64,000 bases of DNA from Malurus cyaneus samueli (GCA_009741485.1 CM019215.1:80804187-80868186); one strand, 5' to 3'. Counted from the first letter of the stretch, positions 1-13,494 are shown. Translations and numbers: made by a program. The notes: a model not told the origin generated them from the letters alone.

Positions 1-750
1 ATGATCTCTAAAGCATCAAATAGAAAGTATTGCAAGAAGTAAGATAAGCCCTCAAAGGCCCTCTTAGCTAGCCTTTATTAGGAGATAGATTAGGAGAAAG
101 ACTGGAATGGATTCCTCTCCCTGGTACATTGAGGTAAATAAAGGATGAATCACTAAAGTGAAAAAAACAATGCAAAATCTAAATCAGGCTCTTTAAAAAT
201 CTAAATCAGTGATGTTTAAAACTGCATTGACAATTTATATAGCAACATTTTCCTTTATGATCCCTTCTCTTAGCCAGCTCTTACATTTACTTCATCACTT
301 TTTCTCAACTTTGTTGCCGTAGTCTCAGCAATTTACAAGAAGAGTTTGTGAAGCTCAAATATAGGCAGCAGGTAAAGGAGGAGGGCAGAGAAGAAAGAAA
401 AAATTCTGACAAAGGGGAAGCAGAGCTCTGCCATTGGCAACTAGGGGGGTCAGAAGTGCCTGAGATGCAATTAGTAAATAGTGTGATTACTTTTGGGCCT
501 CTTGTGAGTCTAGGCAATTGTCTATTGCTAATGGGAAGCACACAGAGAATTTAAATTCAATTCGGAGCAGATTTCAAGATTTTAAAAGTTAGATTCATCT
601 AGGCAAAAAAGAAAAAAAAAAAGACTTCTATCCCAAGAAAATTATGACAAGAATATTTTCCCATTCTATATTTCATTTAATATCAGAAAAAAAAATCAAG
701 AAAAGTTGATGTTGTAGTTAAAAGAAAAAATGCAGTAATTAAGGGATAAT

Positions 751-804
751 CCTCTCCCCTCTCTCCTCTCCCCTCTTCCTCCTCCCGCCCCCCCCCCCCC
801 CCCC
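751..804. repeat. Polypyrimidine tract ending in C17
   Basis: A run of almost pure C/T (CCTCTCCCC-type repeats) ends in 17 consecutive C at 788-804, interrupted upstream by a single G at 787. The complementary strand is a homopurine G-run. Such tracts can form triplex or G-quadruplex structures and are slippage-prone, so the exact C count in an assembly is uncertain. Confidence 0.9.
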
Positions 805-2758
805 ATTTATTTCTTTGTAATCTTTGGGGAAATAAACATAATCAGATACATTAACTTAAAAGAAAGTTTTTTCAGAGACAAAGATGGTCTGCCAAAGTTT
901 TCTTTAAGATCGTTCATTGCTACTGCAAGGGAAAGTGGAATACCTAGAATATCCACTGGCGTGAAATAGGGCTGATACATGGTTTGCTCCTAAGCATTCT
1001 AAAACATGCATTCTCAAGCAAAACTGCTCCGAAGAATAGAAGGGAGTCTATCAGGAAAAGAAAAAGAGTGAGCAAAATTGCTTGACTTGCTACATTTTTG
1101 AATCTTTTGAGGTAGTAGACAATCTGGTAGCCGGTATTTATTATTAGAGGACTACCACAGTGCATTAACAAACTTAGGCTGCTCATTGACAGATGGGTCG
1201 TGCCACTCCTGCCCAGTGGCACCTCAGCAGTGACTGAGCTGACCCTGAGCTACAGAGCAAATCTGAATCACTTTGGAAAATCTGTGATTGATGTGAACCT
1301 CATGTATGGGCAATGCCCGTGACTTCAGGAACAAAACTTGTCATCTGCAGCCCACTGCAGGCTCAGAGTTTCAGGGCTGCCTTCTCACATAAAGTCTGAA
1401 TTTCACATATAAGAAGCACCAATCATTCATATAAGAAGCATGAAGATGTGAGAGTAGCCTGACACATTTTTGGTAACAGTTCTATAAAGAAGGGAATGCT
1501 CAAATATATGTCTAAGGTTTGAGTATTAGTTAACCACTCACACTGAAAGCTAAGGACAGGGGAGAGCTGTATGGTCTGTGTTTTACAAAAGTTCATTTAC
1601 AGTGCAGAGGCATATTTTCCAAGCACAGGAAGACAATCCTTGCTCCAAGAGTATAAAGTCTAAAAAGACAAAGATAAATAACAGTCACAGAAAAGAGAAA
1701 CAATGAACAAATAATCTTAATGGTAATCACCAGTAGCTCTTGTTAATTACACTCTCCCCTCACCTTCCTCTTATTTTATTAGTTAATTCAGTTAATGCAC
1801 TACACTCACTGTCTTTAACAGCTACCACAAATTACAATGCACTGTATTTATATCTTTCTTTCCCCAATATTCACCTCCCGCTCTCTCAACCCATGCATGA
1901 GATAAATCTCCAGGATGGGTAAGAGATTTAGCCTGACAGAACTACCTTACTCTTCCAAGGTAGCAGGCATCTCCATCTATCATGTAAATTCCTGGCATGT
2001 CTCAAAACCTTTGCCTGGTTCCTACCCAATCTCATAAACCTCTGCATTGCAGCCAGTCTGAATTGCCAATGCACCTAACCACTGACACCACCCAGCATAC
2101 TGATAAACTGCTCAGGGTTGTGGCTCAGCTTTCACACAGGGATTCTCACAATAGTCAGAAGAATATTCTGAAACCTCTCATCTGTTAGCCTGGATAACAG
2201 AGCCAAGATAGGTCAGCAGCATGAAACAAAGCTTTACTGAACCTACAAGCAGGTATCTGGGAGCACAGGGGAAATAGATCCTGATCTGGGCCTAAGCATG
2301 GGGCCCTAAATAAGGATTCAAACCCCAGTGTGGAGGAGAAACTGGACCTGAGACCTACCAAATCCCATGGAAGAACTCAAAACAAGATATTCTCTTTGAG
2401 TAGAACTGTTCCCCTACCTGTTTAATTACTTTACATGAATAATGACAGAAGAGTGACTTGAGGATCCCATGAACCTGGTGACTGTCCTGATCATTGGGCT
2501 CTGGAATCAAACTTTTCCTTGTTTAATGAATATTTAATAATAACACTTCCTTTCCACATAGAGATGTCATGAAAAAAGAATTATTTAACTTGATACGTGC
2601 TCAGATATCAGACAAAGGAAACCATCTAAAGCACAATCAACTATCCAACAGATTCAGGTATCAAAGACCAGGGAAAAAAAGACAGATTTCAGTGGTAGTA
2701 GAGGTTAATAGGATTGCATTTTCATTTGGGTAATGAAGCAAGAAAATCTTGCTTTAAA

Positions 2759-2759
2759 N
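2759..2759. other. Ambiguous base (N) beside an A-run
   Basis: The only non-ACGT symbol in the window, immediately before a homopolymeric A-run. It most likely marks a consensus or read-length disagreement at the homopolymer rather than biology. Confidence 0.9.
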
Positions 2760-3736
2760 AAAAAAAAAAGGAGTGAGAGAAGAAACAAAGGATTAAAATA
2801 TTAAATTAGGGCAGAATGTAATTTTCAGTAAGCAATTTGACAGGGATGAAAACTCTGGTGAGCAAACAAACAAACCCTTTTTTAATGTTTTCAAGCTCTA
2901 CACCATTAGATGAACTCTTCATTGCTAGCTTGTCCAGCTGACAAGTGCCTCGTTATACTTGTGAGAGAATGTAAGGATTTTAAGAAAATGTCTAACTCTT
3001 CAGCTCAGCTCAGCAGGCTGAAAGTTCAGAGGGTAGGAAATCATTTACCATGTGAATAAACTGCAAAATGCCTTTGAAAATTACATTTTTAATTACAGTT
3101 GACATTTCTGAGCCTCCTGCTGATGGTATCTCTCTAAAAGGAAAAAGAACCCAACATAATTCAAGACAGAGAAAACACTGCAGGAGAGACTGTAAAACAG
3201 TTCACAAGTTACTACTGATAGAGGCATTGGCTTCTCATTGCTGCTCAACAATTTTTTCTAAATACCTCTCATGCATTAATCAACTTGATCTCATAGAAAA
3301 TCTCTGAAACAGCAAAGCAGCAGTATTCCTGATTTCCTGAGAGAGTTCAGGAGCAAATTCTAATGCTCAGCTTTGCAATTGCATTATCATATTATTCCAC
3401 CACCCGTGACCCAAACCTCTGTCTTTCTATGGTTCCTCCAGTGTCAGGGACACACTTCTCAGTTGTCTGAACAACTTCAGTGGCATGGGAAGCTTCCTTG
3501 CTTCCCCCTTGGAGATAGAGTCATAGAAAAAAATGCTAGGTATGCAGAGGAAAGAAAATCAAGGGAAAATGAGAGAAGATCTTTGAAGCCCGTTCATTTG
3601 GGGCTGAGAGGACTGAAAGTCAGTGGCTGTAATCTGAGCCTGGAGGATTGCAAAGAGAGCCAGGCAAGACACTAGGCAACCTTAAAAACAAAGGCCCACT
3701 GACTGTAAATCACCTTCTCTTGCCCTTGTTTTTCAG

Positions 3737-3843
3737 CTGCCAGACCAAGAGGTAGATTGCAGTCAATCTACCATGCCTGAACAGCATAAAGAAGATTCCA
3801 CTTCTGAGCACTCAAAACTTTGTCGTCATTCTCTTCGGCAAAG
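3737..3843 (+). other. Exon-like unit, open in one frame
   Basis: A pyrimidine-rich acceptor (ending TTTTTCAG at 3736) is followed by 107 nt open in exactly one frame (35 codons starting CTG CCA GAC) and then a weak donor, AAG|GTAGAA, at 3844. The reading is polar (starts LPDQEVDCSQS, ends CRHSLRQ) and I recognise no family. If unspliced, the frame stops at the TAG of the donor. A frame of 35 codons is common by chance, and no partner exon is proven. An upstream unit ending at 371 (donor CAG|GTAAAG) is phase-compatible, which adds little. Most likely chance, possibly a real exon. Confidence 0.18.
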
Positions 3844-4797
3844 GTAGAAAATGTTACTTTGGAACAGGAACATACTACCAGCTGCCATGAATTCCCTTAG
3901 TTAAATTTACTAGGGAAGACATAGTGCCAAAGGCCATGCGTGTCATTGAATTCTTGCAGAGATGCCTCAAAACCAGAACATGTGCCATGCTCGCCTTGAT
4001 CTGGTCTGCTCAATTCAGTGTATGCTTTCTTTTCCTTTAGCTATAAAAGTATCCTTCTGGTACTTCTAGTACCAACCATTAACAGAAGCCAGCATATTCA
4101 CACCTACAGCACTTGATTTGGATCTTCGTCAAACTAGGTGCCAAAGAAAAACTCTTTTGACGTAGTTACAAGTTAGTAGGAGTGATTAAACATGAACATG
4201 AGTAGCATAGAGCCATAGGAATTGGATCTGTTCCCAGATATCTGTACTAATACGATCACAACCTCGTCACCATCTATTTCCTCCAAATATAGAATAATTA
4301 ATTTATTTTGAAGGAGTTATAACTGACTGGGAACTGAGAATATGAGGCATCTGATCCGCTAAGAGCTCTGTCTAGTCCAGTCTTACATGCTTCCATCAAT
4401 GAGCAGCACCAGTTAAATATGTGAGCAATTCCTGACAACAGTATGTCAGATAAACTGTGCCTCCACATTGAGCTCATATATGATCTTTAAGAGCCAGCAA
4501 TTGGTATCAAACATGAAATTTTAGAGCTTTTCTGGAAGCCTACTTATCTTTCATTATAACATTTCAAGGTGTTAACTGTAGCCTTGTAAATGGCCAGTCT
4601 TGAAAGCTTGAGTGCTAACAAATCACTTTTATGCTAGACAGATGAAAAGAAAAGCTAAGACAGAAATTCAAATTTAAAATCAGCATACTTTTAAATGACC
4701 TATAATTCAAAAACCTCAGACAGCATGCCTTTTGGACTTTTCAGAAATATTTCCTTTCTTTCTTAGAAATTGTGGCAATTTCCTGGCCAAGTTAAGG

Positions 4798-4940
4798 TGC
4801 TAATTCAGGAAAGCATCACTATTCAAAAAGGATGTAAGCATATGCTTAACTTGAAGCATGCACTTGAGTCTCTTTGACTTAATGATAGGATCTAAGCACA
4901 TATTTACATTTAAGCACATGTCTGAGTGCTTTCCTCCACA
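4798..4940. mobile_element. Degenerate palindromic MITE-like repeat
   Basis: The sequence reads as two imperfect arms around about 4880. The left arm carries CAGGAAAGC near 4806, then AAGCATATGCTTAACTTGAAGCATG (split over 4837-4860). The right arm carries AAGCACATATTTACATTTAAGCACATG and ends GTGCTTTCCT at about 4935, roughly the reverse complement. Arm identity by eye is about 70 percent. High-copy palindromes built on AAGCA/TGCTT blocks around a GACTT-type centre are known to me from turtle, crocodilian and bird DNA, probably non-autonomous DNA transposons, but I cannot give the Repbase name. The 169-codon minus-strand open frame over this spot is probably spurious. Confidence 0.5.
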
Positions 4941-7900
4941 GAGACAGATTTCAGCTTGTGCTTCAGTGCTTTCACTGTCTAATTTTCCAAGACAAAGCTG
5001 GAGGTAGATGTAAAATAGTGTGTAAGTATGGAAGCTGCTTGCCAGGCTAAGTGCATATAGACAATCAACCTCTGCAAAATTATATGCAAACATAAAGTTG
5101 CACAGCTCATTAGTCGGGCACTGAGGGGCAAAGAGACAATGAGCCTCTGAACTGTGATCCCAGCTCACAGAAATGACAAAGCCGGGTCTTTTAGCTGAGT
5201 GAGGAAGTGATGAGAGAAGTAATATTGAACTGGCATCCACCTTAACTGAATCTGAGGTTAAAGCATGAGATGAAACAAAAAAAAAGGCACCTCTTTGGAT
5301 TTGAGTCAAGCCCAGAACAAGATGGGCATTATATGGGGACCAATACCCTCAGGCGATCAGTGGCTGCTGTTGCTCTCTTTACTGTTGAAAAAGGTGCAAG
5401 GTTGTGGCAGCATGACAAAAAGGAGAGAGTGATGTCTGGAAATATCTCAACATTATTGTTTCCTGTTTTATTGGGATTTTGAAACACCTGCAGTAATATG
5501 GAGTAACATATTCCCATGGGAACATTCACAAGACATCTCTGTTTTGGCAAAGTAAAGCAACTGCAGCTTTTTGAGGATCTGGTAATTTTGAGACTTTTTT
5601 CTCCTCCCAGCCCCTCCCCTATCCCCACTACCCAAATGCATAGTAGAGTCAAAATACCAAAATTCTGAAGTTCTTCTCTGTTCATGAAATCGTTAATGAG
5701 TTTTATCATTTTTTTAGTATTTCTCCTTTACTGTTAATAGCAGTAACTAACTGAAGCTGTGACTGATTGTACTGAGGAATCCAGGTGACCTAGATAATGT
5801 AGACACCTTGTTGATGCGCCTCCAGAAGAACTGTGACTCAAAAATTTCTCCATTCTGACATGCAGACCCAGTCAGTGATGCCTGTTAATACTCCATTAAC
5901 ACGTACTCTTATATCCTACTCATTCAGCGTGCATGGAAATTAAGGAGGAAAAGAAAAAAAAAAAAAAAAGCAGGCAAATTGCCTGCATTGATACAACTGA
6001 ATTTTGTCAACTGAATCACATGTAAAAGCAGCACATAAATTAATCCCAGGTAGCTAAAGTGAATAAAAAAGAAAACTGCTGGGATAGGACTGAACAATCA
6101 TTACTGTTCAGCACAACTGCAATTTCTAAGGCAGGCTGCAAAGATGCCACCCAAAGTTTTAAAGCACCTTTCATTACAGAGTCTGAAGGGAAGCTGTAGC
6201 AACATCTCTTGCTCCTCACAGTTGGCCCTCATCACTCAGATCATGTGCACTGGCCATGCAAAAGACAACTGCGTCAGGACAGAATGGTCATCCTTGATTT
6301 GCCTTGTCTGAATCCAGGAGTCAAACATCAAGATATTGGAAGTGAATTGACTTATTATTGCTAATATTTTATCCTTTGTTAGCTATTGTTTGTAATACTT
6401 TTTGTGATTTTTTTCAGTATTTTCATAATATTTATTCTACAAAGGACATTGAAGGCTTTGTTTTCTAGTCGAGATGAAGGTATAGAAAGATTGAATTATG
6501 AAACTGAAGGGATCTCTTAAAGACATTTCCATGTCTAGCTCAGTTTTCTATGTGAATCTTCTGTGTATTCAAATTAGGAAGATGTCTCCCCAGAAAACAC
6601 AGTACAATAACCCTAAGGCTCAACCCATTAACATAGGCTGGCTTGAAAAGATTTTGGGGGATAGTACAAGAAAAATATATCACAGTATTAAAAAAAAAAG
6701 AGCATGCATGCTGTAACCTCAACTAAACAATTAAATATATATTACATCTTTTCTCATAGTGTTATTATACAGTCGGTAGCATATTCCTACTAGTACTAGA
6801 AAACATTTGTTTCTGAAAATAGATATTTTTTCATGAGTCATAGCCAAGCTGCAGGCCAAAGTCAGTATTTTAGATGAAACAAAAAATCACATCGTAAATA
6901 CAGAAAATGCCATGAAACCAAAGCGTGTGCTAAAGCTAAAATATATAAACCCCATTAAATATATATATTACATTTCCTTTTAAAACTGTCATCTTTCATA
7001 TCCATCAGCAAATCAGACTGAGATGCAATATGTAGCAATAACTGGACAGTCTTGTCTCAGTGCATCACTCAGCCATTTCATAGCTAGACAAAAATAAGAT
7101 AAGAAGATTATTTTAAAGGATAAACAGATCATTAAAATGAGCTAGTGATGACTGTTCATCTTAAAACCACATTTTCCTACTTAATTTGGTGTTCTAAGTG
7201 TATCTGGAATTAATTTGAATGAACAGAGTAGCATATGAAAGACAGCAATGCAATAATCTTGTGACTTCATTCACTGAAGGAGACTGCACTGAAGAGGGTT
7301 TCTCAGTAACAAGTCACAGGAGAAACTCAAAAGTATAGACATGCAGTGATTTAAAATGAGTTACTCACTAAATTTAATTACTGGACTTGACTGAGACCCA
7401 TTTATTTTTATAACCATTGTACCAGCATCCTTATATGCTACACTATTAATGCTAAGCTGGTGAGAAGACAAATATGATAAGTAAATCAGATGTTAGATGA
7501 GACTCTTGGATAAACTAACTAACAGAGAAACATCAGGAGCAGGATCACACCTTTAACAGGATATGTTTTCAATGTTCCATGTCCTGCTCTGTGCAAACAA
7601 TGGGTATCTTCCACTACCATGCACTGAGAGCCCAGAATCATCCCTGACACCAGAAACATCCCAGTTATAGAACCATGGTATCTGCAAATGCAGTGGGCAC
7701 ATATTTAGGGGCTTTTGGGTGTGAACTACCATCCAAGGCCTGGGGATCAACACATGTGCACAATACTATGGATTAAAAATTAATTATTCCAATTTAATCA
7801 TGCTGTGTCTTTACCTCCTGATGCACAATTATTTCCCACAGTTACTCCCCTGTCACTTGAAAGTCTCTTGCCACTTTTGGACTACCTCGCTGTTTGCAGT

Positions 7901-9660
7901 CACTGCTGCACAATGTACAGAGTCTGGAGGGACCATCCCATGAGAGTGGAAAGTATTCAGACAACTGTAACAGCAGTGAAAGGGAATGGCTCCTCCACAT
8001 AATTATTTCAGACAGAAACTTCAGCAACAGCTCTTGGGAAAATTTCTGTCTCATCTAAATAGGGAGACTAAGATGTCTAACTGCCTAAGTTGATTATCTA
8101 AAAATCTCAAAACCAGTAAATATAAATCCACCCCTCACCTTTTTGCACATCACCAAGTTTTTGTGATGATCCTATTCTATAGTCAGGTGGTGACTATGGG
8201 TAAGATGTAGCATTATATGCTGTCCTTGGGAGCTTGACTCTCAGCACAAGATGTGCAGCTTACTTTGACCTTTCCACTTACACAGCTTCCTTGATACCCA
8301 GCCACCTCAGCACACCAGGTCTACAGTATGAAAGTGGGTGATGTTTGTATTATATCCACACTGGAAGAGTGGGAGTACAGTTTCACACTGCACTGAAGGA
8401 AACAGTGCTTTCTTTCTGCCAAAAGAGGCACATCACCCAGGACAGGCTGCTGCTGCACTGGGTGGTGCTGGACACTGAGACCAGCAGCACATTGACAGCA
8501 CCCTGACACAGGAATGTGTGTGTTTCCATCAGCATTAGCTTTGAGCCCCAGATCACTCTCCAGTGCACAGGTAACACAAGATCCTGCTCTCCTGATTCCT
8601 AACTGGCAGTCTGTTGCGTATGAGTGGACAGGGACACGATTCAGGCCTCCATCACGTATAAATTCCCAAGCTTGCTTTCTTTCCAAGGCGAAGACACAAG
8701 TGTCAGAAACTTCAGAAATCACTAACTGGAGCAAAGCGTTTTGTATAGGTGAATTTCAAATTTTTCTACCAGACATCTGTTATGTGATCTGAGAGCCTAG
8801 TTTAATATATCACTGCAAAACAACTCATGTAATTTTCATTTTTCACTGCTCCAGTACGTGAGTTTTGCATCAGCTTTTGGCACTGAAAGTGGGTTTGGAT
8901 GACAAAGTAATGTCTGCAGTGAAACATGTTTCCCTTCCAGTATGTCATTTTTTTATGTGAATAAAACCTTCGCTTTCAGATGCTGAAGCACTCGGTGTTT
9001 AAGGTAGCATTGCTGCGAGCAAGAGTGAATGGAAGCATATGGAGATCAATTGAGTTATTCATAAGGTGCCACCACAACAAACTAAGCAGGCCACCTGCTG
9101 TTTCACTGCCTCAAGAGGCTTTTCTCTACAACTCATTCTAAAATAATTTGGTGGCAAAGCTGGCACTGAAGTCAGATTATAAACTGGAAATTCAGCAAAA
9201 AGCTCAGCAGAGTTGTGCAGGTAGGGGTGTTTACTTACACACATTCCTCTGTGTCCTTTGCATACCTGATGGCTGCACAGTTCAGCAGCACTGCATTGTT
9301 GCTTTAGAGAAATACAGCATGCAAAACAAAACAACTCAGCAATTAGAGCTCCTAAAACAAATCTATCTGTCACTTTGTGAATCCTGTGCATTTTACTGTA
9401 AATATTAGACAATAAAACAATATAGTTAACAGGGGGCAGAACATTTCTAACATGGAAAGCAGTAATAGATTGGGTTGCATTACATAGGACTGTTTTTCTT
9501 TAGCATTTTTACCTAAGCTCCATGCTGCATGTGTTATCATCCCCTGCCTTCTAGTGCTAACTTGATCCTGTATTTGCTCTTGACCTAGGAACTGCTCAGT
9601 TGATGTAAAATGTTTCCCATTTCCCAGGTCTGCTCCTGACTGGATTAGGGACCCAGGGCA
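4941..9660. other. AT-rich non-coding DNA
   Basis: No supported gene. It contains an A16 run followed by a short inverted repeat (5954-5986), two similar ATTAAATATATA-ATTACAT stretches about 220 bp apart (around 6730 and 6955), and otherwise unique-looking sequence. Open frames of up to 137 codons around 8.3-8.7 kb overlap on both strands and show no family signature. Confidence 0.65.
5954..5986. repeat. A16 run followed by inverted repeat
   Basis: Sixteen A at 5954-5969 are followed directly by GCAGGCAA-A-TTGCCTGC (5970-5986), two perfect 8-bp arms around one base. It may be a small hairpin or coincidence. No SINE body is visible upstream of the A-run. Confidence 0.8.
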
Positions 9661-9795
9661 GAGAATCACAGAACAATTTTGGTTGGAAAATACCTCTATT
9701 AAAGGCCAACCATTAACCCATAACACCATCCTTTAGGCTCTCAAGCTCCCTATCTGAACACCTTCTTCCAGACTTCCAGACCCATCACCTCAAAT
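9661..9795 (-). mobile_element. Old CR1 LINE 3' end fragment
   Basis: The start reads AGAATCACAGAACAATTTTGG then TTGGAAAATACCTCT, the typical look of the reverse complement of a CR1 3' end, followed by CCAACCATTAACCCATAACAC, also typical of CR1. After about 9795 similarity fades. The copy is 5'-truncated, diverged and non-coding. CR1 is the dominant non-LTR retrotransposon of birds; it has no poly-A tail and ends in short ATTCTATG-type repeats. Confidence 0.6.
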
Positions 9796-9804
9796 GGATT
9801 CATA

Positions 9805-12800
9805 TGGTTGGAAAATCCTACTCTGCCATATGCATCAGTCTCTCAAAACATAGCAGAGGCTTACAGACAAACTTAGGTCATAGTTTACCTTCAGACAAGC
9901 TTCACTAAGAGCCCAAGGTATTCAAAGCTTTAGGCTTTTGCTTGACTGCACCGCTTAATGGAACCCCTGGTCCTTCACTGTGAACTTAAGACTTGAACAT
10001 AAAAGATGTCAGCAGCTCCAGGGTGACCGGCCCTGTTTTTAACCATGCCAATGAAATCAGCCTCCTCTCTGCTTTTGCAGCCACTCTTTTATCTCCACTA
10101 ATGCTGTCACCCTCATGACACACACGTGCTCCACACACCACGCACATCTCCCGCCTCTGGAATGATTTCTTGTCTTTCACTTCCCACCTCTTCCTCCAAA
10201 AACCTGTTCTTCATTCCTATTCATTCTCCCCAGCTTCTTTGCTGCTTAGGAACTTGTAAAAGAGGGGGGGGAATGAAGTGGATTAGGTGTCTGTTAGAGA
10301 GGTCACCTCTGCTTTCAAGCCGTGCCAACGCCGCCGTCCTGTCCCACTCAGCACAGACAGCCTAGAGAGAAAGAGGCTTTTGGAGGGGGAAATTAGCTGC
10401 TAAATTCTATCAAATCTGCAGGAAGCATGCAAACTGCAGGCTTCAAAAGAGCTCAGACAGAGCAGGGGTACGACTGAACTCCTAACTAGTGTACTCTAAG
10501 GGTATTTTTCATCTTAATGGTTGTCAGCCTATAGGGTAACACTGCTGTGTTCTCAACTGTACCTTATAGGCTGCCCCAGTCACCAATGCCAACCTCCAAA
10601 CCCCCCCTTATTTATTCTGGGGTTTGTTGTGTTGTTCAGGGTGGTTATCACTGTCCAAGGAAATGTTTTCTTTTCTGCCGTGTGTTGTGTTTTTCAGATC
10701 TTTAGCCGGACTATTAGAGTCTCATGCTGGGCTGTCAAAACAACTCAATCTATGCTGACTGGCTAGAGAGAAACATCCAGCTTCCACCCAGTGCCTCCAG
10801 AGTAACAGTTCAAATAGGGAAGCATCAGGGACTGTGATCTGAATATCAGAAGATCGCCAGGATTAGAAGCTTTAAAAAAGACTTCTGTGGGTAATAAATT
10901 ATTCATAGCTTCAAACTATCTTAGATAATTAAAATTGCCTGCTTTCAGCAGATATGCCATCTACTACAATGCTCCCCCCTTCTCATAGATCTGATTGACA
11001 CTATCTCTTTCAGATAGCTGTATCCACTCTGTGTTTATACATTTGACAGGTGCACTGTGCGTACCCTGTGCTGTATTATTCACTTGTGCGTGTCTGTGCA
11101 TGCATGCACGTAAAAACTCTTACAAGAGAAATCTCCTATTGTGCTAGGAGGCTGACAGCAAGTATCCTAAAATACAACAGGTTAGGCTTAACCTAATGTG
11201 CCACAGAAACAGCATATCATGTAGATAAAGGCCCACAGCAGCCAGGGTACAGGGAATAAATGGCAAATGCTCTTACGGGGAGAAAGGCATGTGAAATTCT
11301 CTGTTCCATGAAAAAACTGACACCAAGCATGTTACAATACCTATTGACAGTAACATGAAGCTGGATTTTTTCACTGAGCTGATGTCAACCTGCAGTGAGG
11401 TTTGTCTTGATGCTCCCTGAAGTCTGTTGAAGTACACATACAGTGGTTTTTCTTTTTCCCCTATTCTCTTTGCAAGCCACACACAGAAGACATATTCTCT
11501 GGAAAAAGGCAGTGTGCCAAGGGTGACAATACTGTAGTGCATTGCTCCTCAGCAATTTAAGACATCATTTATTAACCCATGAAAATGGAGGGAGGGAATA
11601 TATTTCTCCAAATCATGGCCTTGAACTTTTGACTTGAAGAAAATTTTAAAAATTAGTAAAACTTTTCAATTCCTATGGGAAGTACAGCAATTTCAGGTTG
11701 GAAGACTGAAACTTTCCTATAGTTAAGAAACAGTAAAATGTTTTAATATCATTCTATACTATGCAACCTTCCAAACTCATACTGCTTCCATTCTTAAGCA
11801 TCTATAAAAAGAGAGGCTCTACAATAAAATTAAATCACTGCATGCAACCTAGTGAAAGTATTGGTTAAAATGTGTAGGTCATGAGGTGTTTGCAAACCGA
11901 AAGAAACCATAATTAAATTAAATTGCATACTTACATGGATTTAAATTGCTGTTTACACCATATATTCTGTTCTGTCTGACTACCTCAAGCAATTTGTGAA
12001 AAGGGGTTTGGTTTTAATTTATTGTATTATTTTTAATTAAAGCAAACCTCTTCCATTTGTGTGTCATTAGGTTATGCTGGCTTCTCATACAATATAATAT
12101 GATGATGTGATAGCTCAGAAAAATAGTAATTTATCCCCCTTTGTTGACAGCTTCCACCAGTTGAAGCAGGATGACAAAGGAACAACTCAAAAAAGGCAAA
12201 AGAGAGAATGATTTTCAAAAACTGGGATGCATTTAGTGTCTATAAATTTCATCTTCCCTGATTCTGAGTAGTCTCTACTTCTTATTTCTATTTTTTTTCT
12301 CTTCACTTCCCTCAGTAAGGGAATGGAAAAAAGACTATCAATTAAGAGCAAGGAGCATTGAAAACTACCTTCCATCATAATAGGAAAAAATACCAAACTA
12401 GATAAAGAAGTATTAATGTCTTGATAACAATAAGTTGTATCAACAAACTAGTAGAGGGAAGCAGGGAGGTTCATTTAACTTAAGTAGACACAGGAGCAAC
12501 ATAGCAAATGGATGAAACAGGGAGCCAGGGAACAGGAAATATATAATAAAATGCTATGATGGGGACAAAAAGGCAACTTATTTTCTTTGTACTTGATTAG
12601 AGGACTGGAGAACTGATTGACTTTAAATATTTGACTGTATATTGCCTACCTGCTTCATGTAAAGGTTACACATTATCCATTATAACCACAAACCATTGTT
12701 CAGTAACAGAATAAAAATGAAAGTCCTCCTCCAAGCACAATAACACATCTGAAATGCATTGTCATTGTGTGAACTCTAACATAGTCAGGAGAACTTTAAC

Positions 12801-13494
12801 ATAGGAAATCTGAAACAGTGGGAAGAGCATCCTTAGAAAAAAAAAAGAAAGACTACACCTAAAAGCACCCAAAGTATGCCACAAGATAACAACAGCTGCT
12901 CAGCTAATCTGAAGTGTTTGTATGACAACAGGGAGTTTCAGAAATATTGCAAGATAATTTAATTCATATTCTATAAGTTAAGGTCATGTTTGGTCTCTGT
13001 TCCCACAGGTGCATGCAGACAACTTTCTGTGGATTCAAATTTTGGACCAGATCATTAAGATACCAGACCGACCCTTTCTTGCTATTAGTACAGAACTCAT
13101 CTTGAAGATTTTCTGCATGGCTGTATGGACAACCTGAATTTATGTAGACCCCAGCAGTTCAAATTTGGAATGTGATGCAAGCAATTTAACAATCAGTGTC
13201 TGAAGCTCATTGGCAGAGGAATGTGTTCATCTTTCAGTGAATTATTCTGAAACACTTTTCACCACATAACACTCTGTGCTACCTGAAAATTAAAGTCCAT
13301 TATTTGCATGTTGAGAAATTGAGGGACATCTAAAATTTCACAGGTCTTAAAATAAAAACAATCCATGTGGATGCAGTCAGCCTGTCTCTACACGACTTTC
13401 TGCTCTAAGCAAGGAAAATTATATAAAATAAGCTGAAATACACTTAATGTATTCCCTTACCCCACCAGCCTACCCCAAGGCAAAATCAGTTAGA
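9805..13494. other. AT-rich non-coding DNA
   Basis: No supported gene. Notable only for the alternating GTGCATGCATGCAC palindrome at 11096-11109 inside a GT/GC-rich 70 bp, and an acceptor-like TTGTGTTTTTCAG at about 10697 followed by a short open frame without a convincing donor. Confidence 0.65.
11096..11109. repeat. 14-bp alternating purine-pyrimidine palindrome
   Basis: GTGCATGCATGCAC is a perfect palindrome of alternating purines and pyrimidines, preceded by GTGCACTGTGCGT and GTGCGTGTCTGT. Such sequence can adopt Z-DNA under supercoiling. It is short enough to be a decayed (GT)n microsatellite. Confidence 0.7.

Larger units (their letters stand above)
1..4797. other. AT-rich non-coding DNA
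   Basis: No gene can be supported here. All six frames are broken by stops at short intervals and the few open frames of 60-100 codons show no recognisable domain. The stretch holds the polypyrimidine/C tract at 751-804, one ambiguous base at 2759 and an exon-like unit at 3737-3843, listed separately. The rest looks like ordinary unique sequence. Confidence 0.7.

Noticed and set aside
4800..5309. Longest open frame of the window, 169 codons on the minus strand
   Set aside because: It overlaps a degenerate palindromic repeat, has no recognisable domain, no splice or promoter context and an ordinary amino-acid mix; expected by chance over 64 kb.
8321..8734. 137-codon minus-strand frame with a 92-codon plus-strand frame overlapping
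   Set aside because: Overlapping open frames on both strands indicate low stop density, not coding; no family recognised.
10698..10765. Strong acceptor TTGTGTTTTTCAG followed by a short open frame
   Set aside because: No acceptable donor and the frames end within 20-23 codons; no homologous protein comes to mind.
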